A stretch of 64,000 nucleotides of DNA from the NCBI GenBank assembly GCA_002011815.1, contig MTOV01000015.1:197785-261784 (forward strand). Reading direction: 5' to 3'. Positions within the stretch are counted from its first letter, which is position 1. Every line of letters starts with the position of its first letter. This DNA is from Nitrospirae bacterium JdFR-86 (GTDB taxonomy: Bacteria > Nitrospirota > Thermodesulfovibrionia > Thermodesulfovibrionales > JdFR-86). Under the pieces are notes generated by a model. The model saw only the letters and a list, made by a program, of their open reading frames with translations, had not been told where the DNA came from and ran no database searches. Below are positions 44,342 through 52,293 of this stretch, piece after piece. A program made the position numbers and the translations under genes.

Positions 44342-45057
44342 TGCCTCGGATATACCTTCCATCAATACTCGCCGGAAAGCCCGATGTAAAGATAACAGGG
44401 GAAAATGCGCGGTATCTTCTGTCAGTCCTCAGATGCAGGGTGGGCGATAAGCTTATTGTGTTTGACTCAGAAGGCTGTCACTACAAAGCTGAGATAATAA
44501 AGACAGGCAAGAATAATCTTTATATAGAGTTAAAAGAGACCCTGCCGCCTGTGCCTGAGCCTAAAACAGGCATTATCCTTCTTCAGGGGATACTGAAAGG
44601 GCAGAAGATGGATATGGTCATCCAGAAGGCTACAGAGCTCGGCGTAAAAGAGATAGTTCCCCTTATTACGGAGAGAACCCAGATAAAAGAAACAAGGAAG
44701 CTTCAGAGATGGCAAAAAATAGCAGTTGAGGCGGCAAGACAGTCAGGAAGAGGCATGGTGCCTGAGGTGCAAAAGCCGGTTGAAGTTCAAAAATTCTTTG
44801 ACTCTGAAAATGCATTTACCGGCTTTATATTCTGGGAAGAAGGCGGTGTAAGTCTGAGAGACAGAACAATTTCCTGTTCAGACAAACCGATTGTTGTTGC
44901 TGTGGGTCCTGAAGGTGGTTTTACAGAGGAGGAAGTTCGTCTGGCAGAAAAAAAAGGACTCATAGTGGCTACGCTCGGAAACCGCATACTCCGTGCTGAG
45001 ACAGCCGCTATATCTGCAATTACACTCATACAGTTTTTGCTTGGAGAAATGGGATAG
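44341..45057 (+). CDS. rsmE: 16S rRNA (uracil(1498)-N(3))-methyltransferase RsmE
   Basis: A 238-aa SPOUT methyltransferase. It has VLRCRVGDKLIVFD in the N-terminal PUA-like domain, and QKATELGVKEIVPLITERT, AVGPEGGFTEEEV and LGNRILRAETAAI in the knotted SAM-binding domain. ATG 44341 overlaps the previous stop codon by one base. RsmE genes commonly follow dnaJ in many bacteria. Confidence 0.94.
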   Translation: MPRIYLPSILAGKPDVKITGENARYLLSVLRCRVGDKLIVFDSEGCHYKAEIIKTGKNNLYIELKETLPPVPEPKTGIILLQGILKGQKMDMVIQKATELGVKEIVPLITERTQIKETRKLQRWQKIAVEAARQSGRGMVPEVQKPVEVQKFFDSENAFTGFIFWEEGGVSLRDRTISCSDKPIVVAVGPEGGFTEEEVRLAEKKGLIVATLGNRILRAETAAISAITLIQFLLGEMG

Positions 45058-45061
45058 AGAC

Positions 45062-45883
45062 CTAAAAATACCTTCGCGACTTTTCCCCCAGATTGTGCAC
45101 AATCTCACCACCTATCAGAAATATAATTGAGGAGTAATACACCCACAGCAGAAATAATACGAATGCTGTCAGCGATCCATAGATAGTACCCAGTTTTGTT
45201 ACAGAGCCTACATACCACGTAAACAGGTGTTTGGCTATCTCAAGCATTACTGCCGTGAAAAGCCCTCCCCAGAAGGCATGGAAAAACTTTACCTTCTTCT
45301 TGGGAAGAATTATATACACTGACACCGCTATAAACTGCACAAGCAGCAAAGGCACAATGAACTTTATGAAGACGGCTGTTATCGTGCCTATTTTTAACCA
45401 TGGGAAATGCACTTGGAGTGGTTTTATAAGAAGCATTGCAGAGCTCAGGAGAAACGAAATAAAAAGGAATAACACTATCAGTGTTACAACAATAAATGAA
45501 AGTAGCACAGAGCCTAAAAATGTACGTTTCTGGTCGACCTTAAATACAGTATTCATTGCTGACTGCATGGTTGAAAAAAACTCAAAAGACAGAAACCCAT
45601 AAAGTATAAGGCTCAGCTTTCCGATACCCTTGAACGTTATTATCTTTCTGAGTTCCTCTGTTATGTCTTTTGTGATTTCAGGGAAGAAGCCGGTGAGTTT
45701 TTCAAGGAAGAAATTAAAAAACGCCTGATGTTCTCCGAGGATATATCCGAGGATTGTTATGATGATTAGACAGAAAGGCACAATAGCCAGCATTGAAAAA
45801 TACGAAAGCGATGCAGCAAGCATTACACCGCCGTCTTTGAAAAAGTCATAAATGCTGTTAAATAAAACGCGCAGCAGACGCAT
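45062..45883 (-). CDS. YihY/virulence factor BrkB family membrane protein
   Basis: A 273-aa protein with six predicted helices. DGGVMLAASLSYFSMLAIVPF and the closing YGSLTAFVLFLLWVYYSSIIFLIGGEI are diagnostic for the YihY family, once misnamed ribonuclease BN. Function is not established; a transport role has been proposed. It converges on rsmE and lies 25 bases downstream of der. Confidence 0.88.
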   Translation of the reverse strand: MRLLRVLFNSIYDFFKDGGVMLAASLSYFSMLAIVPFCLIIITILGYILGEHQAFFNFFLEKLTGFFPEITKDITEELRKIITFKGIGKLSLILYGFLSFEFFSTMQSAMNTVFKVDQKRTFLGSVLLSFIVVTLIVLFLFISFLLSSAMLLIKPLQVHFPWLKIGTITAVFIKFIVPLLLVQFIAVSVYIILPKKKVKFFHAFWGGLFTAVMLEIAKHLFTWYVGSVTKLGTIYGSLTAFVLFLLWVYYSSIIFLIGGEIVHNLGEKSRRYF

Positions 45884-45908
45884 ATGAATTCACGTTGTAT
45901 TTTGCAAT

Positions 45909-47204
45909 TTATTTTTTCTGCCTGATGTAAATCTTTATGGGTGTCCCTTTGAAGGAATATTTTTCCCTGAGCCGGGTCTCTATATACCTTATGTGAGCGT
46001 CTTTGATGCCTTCCGGAAGGTTTGTAAATATAGAGAATGCTGGTGGTTCTGTGCCGACTTGTGTCATGTAGTAGAGTTTTACAGTTTTACCTTTGTAAGT
46101 AGGCAGGGTAATGTCTTTCAGGAATCTATTGAGCTCTGCCGTGCTGATTCTTTTCCGTCTCTCTTTTATTACCTCGTCAATAAGAGGAAAGAGTTTTGTT
46201 ATTCTTTTTTTCTTAAGTCCTGATGTTGTAAGCACAGGTGCATGGTCAAGGAACCAGAGCTTTCTTTTTATATCCGCAAGTAGCTGTTTGTAGGCTTTAT
46301 CCGGCTCCTGAACGAGGTCCCATTTATTTATAAGGAATATAATTCCTTTTTCATATCTGTGAGCCATGCCTGCAATTTTCTGGTCTTCAGCCACTACACC
46401 TTCGGAGGCGTCAATCAGAAGAAGTGAGACGTCACATCTTTCGATGCTTCTCATCGCCCTGAGCATTGCGAACCTTTCCAAAGAGTATCCTGCTTTTGCC
46501 TTCCTGCGTATGCCTGCTGTATCAATGAGAAGGTATTTTTTTCCGTAGTAGGTACAGATTGAATCTATGGAGTCTCTTGTAGTGCCGGGTATGGGGCTTA
46601 CGAGGAGCCTTTTTTTCCCGATAAGGGCGTTTATCAGTGTGGATTTCCCCACGTTTGGTCTACCGATGACTGCGATCTTCGGATAGTCCGTTGTTTCCTT
46701 TGGGGCTGGCGGCAGTAGGGAGATGACTTTATGCATCAGTTCATCGAAGTTATAGCCTGTGGTGGCGGATACAGGTATGAGTTCATCCACTCCAAGGTCG
46801 TAGAACTCATAAAGCCTTGTTTCCTTTGTCGGGGCATCTATCTTATTAACAGCCCAGAGCACTTTTTTCCCTGACGCCCTTAGTAGTGCTGAAAGTTCTT
46901 TATCGTACGGGTTCATGCCTTCTTTTCCGTCGAGAAGATGTATTATCAGGTCAGCCTCATCAACCGCAAAAAGCGCCTGCTCTTTTATCTGTCCGAATAT
47001 GTCGTCCTCAGGCTGGGGATAGAAGCCGCCGGTGTCCACAACGACAAAAGTGTTGCCTTCCCATTCGGCGTCCATGTAGTTTCTGTCTCTTGTTACTCCT
47101 GGGATGTCCTCTACTATGGCGGCTCTGGAGCCTACAATACGGTTGAAGAGCGTAGATTTTCCAACATTCGGTCTGCCGATTATAACCACTACTGGTTTTG
47201 CCAT
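45909..47204 (-). CDS. der: Ribosome-associated GTPase Der (EngA)
   Basis: A 431-aa double GTPase needed for 50S subunit assembly. There are two Walker A motifs (GRPNVGKSTLFN at about residue 8 and GRPNVGKSTLIN at about 182), two G3/G4 sets (DTGGF, DTAGI; NKID, NKWD) and a C-terminal KH-like domain. Length and order are canonical. Confidence 0.97.
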   Translation of the reverse strand: MAKPVVVIIGRPNVGKSTLFNRIVGSRAAIVEDIPGVTRDRNYMDAEWEGNTFVVVDTGGFYPQPEDDIFGQIKEQALFAVDEADLIIHLLDGKEGMNPYDKELSALLRASGKKVLWAVNKIDAPTKETRLYEFYDLGVDELIPVSATTGYNFDELMHKVISLLPPAPKETTDYPKIAVIGRPNVGKSTLINALIGKKRLLVSPIPGTTRDSIDSICTYYGKKYLLIDTAGIRRKAKAGYSLERFAMLRAMRSIERCDVSLLLIDASEGVVAEDQKIAGMAHRYEKGIIFLINKWDLVQEPDKAYKQLLADIKRKLWFLDHAPVLTTSGLKKKRITKLFPLIDEVIKERRKRISTAELNRFLKDITLPTYKGKTVKLYYMTQVGTEPPAFSIFTNLPEGIKDAHIRYIETRLREKYSFKGTPIKIYIRQKK

Positions 47205-47356
47205 GCTATGAGTTTATCAGATTTGTGTGTTTTCAAGCAAAATGAGTGAAAACACCAAGTCTAAAATTATAGGATTGGAAAAAGCACGAAAAACCAAAGG
47301 GTTTTGCCTGAATTTTGGGCATAGAAATTGCTTTTGTTAAAGCAGGTTATAGTGCT

Positions 47357-49342
47357 ATGGTTCTTAAAACAAGGATTATCAGTGTAATAGTAGTAGTCCT
47401 GATCATTTCGGTTGGGATATCCACCGTCATAACGCTCAATGTGCAGAGCAAGAGGGTGATATCCGAAAAGCTCTCAAACATAGAGGTTCTGAGCAACATC
47501 ATCCTCAGAAGCATTGAGAATGCGATGTCAAAGGGCAAGACCGAAGATGTCCAGAAGACCCTCGAGAACATAGGCAAGAACAGTGAAATAATAAACCTCA
47601 GAATAATCTCAAGTGAAGGCTACATATTGAAGTCGAAGAACCCCGAGGAAATAGGGCTTAAGTCAAAGGAATATTCCCTGTTTAATTTCAAGGAAGACAG
47701 ATACAAGCCAATTATACAGGAGAACACGATAAGCCATCTGACTCCGGTTTTTAACAAGGAGCAATGTTATGGCTGTCACAGCAGGAATATAAAAGTAAAC
47801 GGGCTGATAGAGATAAAGTATGACATCTCACGCTACAAGGCCAACCTGATGGCTATGAAGAGGTTTCTGATAATGTCCAATGTTCTTACGGTTCTGGCTG
47901 TAGCCATCATTTTAGGCATCATGTTTACAAGGCTGATAACGAATCCGCTGAAGGGGTTCCTGAAGACTATAAAGGCGGTTGAAAACGGGGACTGGAATGC
48001 AAGGGTCAATATAAACAGCAATGATGAACTGGGTGCTATAGGTGCAGCTTTCAATAAGATGCTTCATGAGATAAGGGTTCTTTATGACAAAAACATTAAG
48101 AAAGAAAAAGAGATATCGAGGGTAAAGGTTGAGCTTGACCACAAGAGGATTCTCGAGGAGTTGAACGCCCAGTTGCAGTATAAGGTGAAAGAAGTTGAGA
48201 CTGCAAATAAAGCGGTGTTGAGTCTTTCCAAGGAAGTAAAGGCAAAGAACATAGAGCTGGAAAAGATGGTTGAAAGGCTCAAGCGTATAAACGAAGTAGG
48301 CAGGATGCTGACATCCATAATAGAGACTGACGAGCTTATGAAGCTGATTATAAAGACTACTGCTGAGCTTCTTCGCGCAGAGAAGGGTACTATTTATCTG
48401 GCGAAGGATGAGCGGAGCAAGCTGATGTTGCAATACCAGCGTGGCATGGGTGTAGAAAGTGCAACAGGCATATCTATGGAATTTCATCCTCTTTATAAAG
48501 ACATTCTCAAGGAAGGCAAGCCTGTTTTTATAAGCGGGGACAATCCTATGTCGAATGCTAGGACGGATTCTGTTGTGCCTACCATTGGAGTGCCTTTGAA
48601 GATGAAAGGGCAGATAATAGGAGGCATGCTTCTTGAGGAAAAGGTAGATGGCACGCAGTTTACGTCTGATGAGCTGGAGCTGCTTGGAACGCTGGCAAAT
48701 CAGGCAATGGTTGCCATCGAGAACGCATGGCTTTATGAGACCGTCAAGAGCAATTATTTCGGCACGATTCAATCGCTGGTGAATGCCCTTGAAGCCAGCG
48801 ACAGATATACAAAGGGTCATTCCGAGCGGGTTAAATTCCTGTCTCTTGAGCTTGCAAAGTATCTTGGTCTTGACTACAGGGAGCTGGAGTTGCTTGAGCA
48901 TGCGGCTATTCTGCATGACATCGGCAAGATAGGAATAGATTCCGTTGTGCTCAACAAGGCTGGTAAACTCACGAACACGGAGTTCAGTCTTATAAGGGCG
49001 CATCCTATCATCGGCGATGAGATACTTGGACCCATAGGCACACTCGAGGGCATAAGAACGACGATACTTCAACACCATGAGAGATACGATGGTCTAGGCT
49101 ATCCTTACGGCATCGCAGGGGATGAGATTGCACTCAAGGCGCGAATACTGGCTGTGGTTGACACATTCGATGCAATGCTTACAGACAGACCTTACAGAAA
49201 GGCACTGCCTCTTGAAAAAGCGATAGAGGAGCTCAAAGAGGGAGCTGGCACACAATTCGACCCTGTTATAGTAAATGCATTTATTGAGTTGATTGAAAAG
49301 AACGAAGACCTTCTCAAGGCTGCAGGCTACAATATTAACTAA
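47357..49342 (+). CDS. HD-GYP c-di-GMP phosphodiesterase with periplasmic haem c motif
   Basis: A 661-aa membrane signalling protein. TM1 (about 5-27) and TM2 (about 170-192) bracket a periplasmic sensor with a single CYGCH (137-141), a likely covalent haem c site. HAMP (193-245), coiled coil, GAF (about 310-455) and HD-GYP (about 470-650, with HDIGKIG and HHERYDGLGYP) follow. It should degrade c-di-GMP in response to a periplasmic redox or gas signal. I chose ATG 47357 over an in-frame TTG at 47315 because it directly precedes TM1. Confidence 0.87.
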   Translation: MVLKTRIISVIVVVLIISVGISTVITLNVQSKRVISEKLSNIEVLSNIILRSIENAMSKGKTEDVQKTLENIGKNSEIINLRIISSEGYILKSKNPEEIGLKSKEYSLFNFKEDRYKPIIQENTISHLTPVFNKEQCYGCHSRNIKVNGLIEIKYDISRYKANLMAMKRFLIMSNVLTVLAVAIILGIMFTRLITNPLKGFLKTIKAVENGDWNARVNINSNDELGAIGAAFNKMLHEIRVLYDKNIKKEKEISRVKVELDHKRILEELNAQLQYKVKEVETANKAVLSLSKEVKAKNIELEKMVERLKRINEVGRMLTSIIETDELMKLIIKTTAELLRAEKGTIYLAKDERSKLMLQYQRGMGVESATGISMEFHPLYKDILKEGKPVFISGDNPMSNARTDSVVPTIGVPLKMKGQIIGGMLLEEKVDGTQFTSDELELLGTLANQAMVAIENAWLYETVKSNYFGTIQSLVNALEASDRYTKGHSERVKFLSLELAKYLGLDYRELELLEHAAILHDIGKIGIDSVVLNKAGKLTNTEFSLIRAHPIIGDEILGPIGTLEGIRTTILQHHERYDGLGYPYGIAGDEIALKARILAVVDTFDAMLTDRPYRKALPLEKAIEELKEGAGTQFDPVIVNAFIELIEKNEDLLKAAGYNIN

Positions 49343-49800
49343 TCTCTGACCTCGAAAATAAACTCTATTTCAACCGGTGAATTAAGCGGAAGCACAGGCA
49401 CGCCAAGTGCTGCCCTTGCGTGTCTGCCTGTCTCTCCGAAGACCTCGGTCATAAAGTCTGACGCTCCGTTTAGAACCTTCGGCTGTTCTGTAAAGTCAGG
49501 GGCGGATGCGATATAACCTGTAATCTTTACACATCTTGTTATTCTGTCGAGGCTTCCAAGATAAGACTTCAGGATTGCCAGGGCATTCACAGCAGCTACA
49601 GTTGCTTCTTCTTTAGCTTCCTCGACGCTTAAGTCTTTTCCCACGATGCCCTGCCTTGTGAGTTTTCCGTTTCTAAGGGGTAGTATTCCGCTGAGGAACA
49701 GGAGGTTTCCTGTTCTTACTGCCGGCACATAGCTGCCAAGCGGTTCTGGTGCTGGTGGAAGCTCTATACCGAGTGCTTTTAGTCTTTCTTCAGGAGACAT
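49339..49800 (-). CDS. RidA family protein
   Basis: A 153-aa RidA/YjgF-type protein expected to hydrolyse reactive enamines/imines from PLP enzymes. It has PEPLGSYVPAVRTGNLLFLSG and the closing RAALGVPVLPLNSPVEIEFIFE. Start ATG 49800 gives the standard SPEERLKALGIELP beginning; an ATG at 49821 would overlap leuC by 17 bases. It follows leuC and likely protects the amino acid pathway. Confidence 0.88.
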   Translation of the reverse strand: MSPEERLKALGIELPPAPEPLGSYVPAVRTGNLLFLSGILPLRNGKLTRQGIVGKDLSVEEAKEEATVAAVNALAILKSYLGSLDRITRCVKITGYIASAPDFTEQPKVLNGASDFMTEVFGETGRHARAALGVPVLPLNSPVEIEFIFEVRD

Positions 49801-49804
49801 CCTT

Positions 49805-51064
49805 TTATAATCCGAGTTCATCCGGCACGGCGATTCTTCCCATCACTGCCGAAGCTGCGGCCACAGCCGGGTTGCTGAGGTATACCTCGCTTTCAGGGTG
49901 TCCCATTCTTCCCACGAAGTTTCTGTTTGTAGTCGCCAGTGCTCTTTCACCTTTTGCAAGGATTCCCATGTGTCCTCCAAGGCAGGGACCACAGGTAGGT
50001 GTTGACACAACCGCACCAGCGTCTATGAATATCTCGACAAGCCCTTCTTTAACAGCCCCCAGATAGATTCTCTGTGTTGCAGGGATTACTATCATTCTCA
50101 CGTCAGGGTGGACTTTCCTGCCCTTTATCACTGCTGCTGCTTCCCTCAGGTCTTCGAGTCTTCCGTTTGTGCATGAGCCTATGACCACCTGGTCAATTCT
50201 TACATCCTGAAGCTCTGCTGCTGGCTTTGTATTCGACGGCAGATGAGGGCATGAGACCGTAGGCGGAATCTTTGAGCAGTCGTATTCTTTTATCTCGACA
50301 TAGGTTGCGTCTTTGTCAGATGTATAAAACTTATACGGTCTTTTTGCCCTTTCTTTTACATATGCTTCTGTGATTTCGTCAGGCACGATGATGCCGCTTT
50401 TTCCGCCTGCCTCTATTGCCATATTGCACATTGTCAGGCGGGCGTGCATTGGAAGGGCTCTGATGGTCTCTCCCTCGAATTCCATTGCCCTGTAGAGTGC
50501 GCCGTCCACTCCGATGTCTCCGATTGTATAGAGTATGAGGTCTTTGCCTGTCACCCATTTATTGAGTTTTCCGAAGTATATGAACTTCATGGACTCAGGC
50601 ACTTTAAACCAGCACTCTCCAGTTGCCATTGCAGCTGCTACGTCGGTTGAGCCAACGCCTGTTGAGAATGCGCCGAGCGCACCGTATGTGCATGTGTGGC
50701 TGTCTGCCCCTATGATAAGGTCTCCCGGAAGGACAAGCCCTTGCTCAGGCAGAAGGGCGTGTTCTATGCCCATCCTTCCAATCTCGAAGTAATGGCTAAG
50801 CTGGTATTCCTTTGAGAAGTCTTTAAGCAGCTTACACTGCTCTGCTGCCTTTATGTCCTTCTGTGGTGCGAAGTGGTCAGGGATGAGTGCGATTCTTTCT
50901 CTGTCGAACACGTCTTTTGCACCGATTTTTTTGAACTCTGAAATAGCTATCGGTGCAGTGATGTCATTTGCCAGCAGGAAGTCGACTTTTGCATTGATGA
51001 GTTCTCCGGGTGCGACCTCTTTCTTGCCGGCATGCGCTGCAAGTATTTTTTCGGTAATAGTCAT
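49805..51064 (-). CDS. leuC: 3-isopropylmalate dehydratase large subunit (LeuC/HacA type)
   Basis: A 419-aa aconitase-family protein isomerising isopropylmalate in leucine synthesis. It contains [14 protein letters not shown] and [13 protein letters not shown], supplying [4Fe-4S] cysteines. The short length and sequence match the LeuC/homoaconitase-like group, so the substrate is inferred from leuA nearby. ATG 51064 has GGAG 8 bases upstream. leuD is not in the window. An accessory island separates it from leuA. Confidence 0.9.
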   Translation of the reverse strand: MTITEKILAAHAGKKEVAPGELINAKVDFLLANDITAPIAISEFKKIGAKDVFDRERIALIPDHFAPQKDIKAAEQCKLLKDFSKEYQLSHYFEIGRMGIEHALLPEQGLVLPGDLIIGADSHTCTYGALGAFSTGVGSTDVAAAMATGECWFKVPESMKFIYFGKLNKWVTGKDLILYTIGDIGVDGALYRAMEFEGETIRALPMHARLTMCNMAIEAGGKSGIIVPDEITEAYVKERAKRPYKFYTSDKDATYVEIKEYDCSKIPPTVSCPHLPSNTKPAAELQDVRIDQVVIGSCTNGRLEDLREAAAVIKGRKVHPDVRMIVIPATQRIYLGAVKEGLVEIFIDAGAVVSTPTCGPCLGGHMGILAKGERALATTNRNFVGRMGHPESEVYLSNPAVAAASAVMGRIAVPDELGL

Positions 51065-51522
51065 ATTCGTCATCTCCATTATAGAGTTATGATTGTGGGC
51101 TCTGCGTCCCTTTGCTCAAGCAGAGTATATTTTACCAGAAACGGCAAGGGCAGGCAGGACGCGAACAACGCGAACAGGGTCAACCGACCCTAACTATTTG
51201 AAATCAAAAGCAAAAACCGTGGTTGGCATTTCAGGACGCGAACATAAAAAACAGGCTCCGTCTTCTAAGCCATTTATCCTATGACCGTCTTTTGTAGTAA
51301 GGCACCACCCCGCCGGACAAGTCCAAAATCCCCATAGACAATCACAACTCAGAATTTAGTCAAAACTCACAATTCGAGAAAGTATATAGCTACTGCTTTA
51401 CAATCTCGTCAAGAAGCAAACTCACAACGCATAGTACCCTTAAGGTAAAAATAGGGCTTATACTAGTTGCATTTTCCACGTGAAGCTATTAATATTTTCT
51501 AGAAAATTAGGAGGTTGAGAAC
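51065..51522 (+). other. Non-coding left flank of accessory island
   Basis: This 458-base gap holds no convincing gene. It includes the leuC leader with a TATAAT-like box on the minus strand near 51078. A 13-base direct repeat CAGGACGCGAACA occurs at 51155-51167 and 51232-51244. A short hairpin AGGGTC-AACC-GACCCT lies near 51176-51191. The composition turns AT-rich toward the right, where the QueC-unit promoter lies. Confidence 0.6.
51467..51507 (+). promoter_or_regulatory. Promoter and palindromic operator candidate of the QueC-like unit
   Basis: TTGCAT (51467-51472) and TAATAT (51490-51495) have an optimal 17-base spacing. A perfect 14-base palindrome ATTTTCTAGAAAAT (51494-51507) overlaps the -10 box and predicted transcription start, placed where a repressor could block it. 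AGGAGG follows 2 bases later. Confidence 0.6.
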
Positions 51523-52293
51523 TTGGGTCATATTAGATTAGGACGATTGCCTAAACGAAAGAACTGGATACAGGTCTGCGAACTCTTATCTTCAGAATCT
51601 ATAAATTCACAAGCTTTAGCTGTTTCTATATCCAAAGCGGCTCAGAATAGTCTTTTACGGGATGAAAATCAGAGAGGTCTCTTTCAGACTGTTAGATATC
51701 TTATTAGACTTGTACAAGCATCTCGAACTGAAGACTTTAGCGGGGCTCTTAAAGATATAGGTATAGTTTTTGACCAGGAAGAATCGGGAATGGTTCTGCT
51801 CGGTCACATTTTAGAAAAAATAAAAGATGATATCCACCAAAATAAAGGGAACTCCCATCTTGATAGTATTGCATCTACAGCATTTCAAGAGACTCTTACA
51901 AAAACTATCCACCAATACGCTCAAACGCTTTTCGGCTGTTCAATTGAAGATGTAAGAAGTGCTTTTAAACGTTATTCTTCCAAAAATAAATTTGGAGAGA
52001 TAGCTCGTTTGCTTTTCAGTACTTACCTCACAAGAATATTCCAATATACAATTGACCGAGCAATTTCTGAGAATGTTGGAGTAGGTAAGAAATTTAATGA
52101 TGTTAACAGTGTTTTAGAGTTTCAAAAAGCTATCAAAACTTATTGTTGGGATATAAGCAAAATAGTCGAAGAATACTCAGGAGGGTGGTATTCAAAACAT
52201 GAATGGGAGGGAACCCTTTCGGATGCTGAAATAAAACGGTTCACCAGTTACGCCTTAAAAAAGCTATTAAGTGAAATCAACGAAGATAGATGA
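51523..52293 (+). CDS. Uncharacterised Met-Gly protein partnered with QueC-like enzyme
   Basis: A 256-aa protein I do not recognise. It begins MGHIRLGRLPKRKNW, giving an N-terminal glycine after Met removal. The rest is mostly helical with no signal peptide, membrane helix, or enzyme motif seen. The start is TTG, well supported by AGGAGG 8 bases upstream. It overlaps the QueC-like gene by 4 bases (ATGA), so both products are made together. QueC-like enzymes in some defence systems act on a Gly-starting partner, which makes this a plausible substrate (inference). The DNA is AT-richer than the surroundings. Confidence 0.75.
   Translation: MGHIRLGRLPKRKNWIQVCELLSSESINSQALAVSISKAAQNSLLRDENQRGLFQTVRYLIRLVQASRTEDFSGALKDIGIVFDQEESGMVLLGHILEKIKDDIHQNKGNSHLDSIASTAFQETLTKTIHQYAQTLFGCSIEDVRSAFKRYSSKNKFGEIARLLFSTYLTRIFQYTIDRAISENVGVGKKFNDVNSVLEFQKAIKTYCWDISKIVEEYSGGWYSKHEWEGTLSDAEIKRFTSYALKKLLSEINEDR

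Noticed and set aside
47912-49078. 388-codon antisense frame opposite the HD-GYP gene
   Set aside because: It is the shadow of a well-supported gene and has no recognisable domain.
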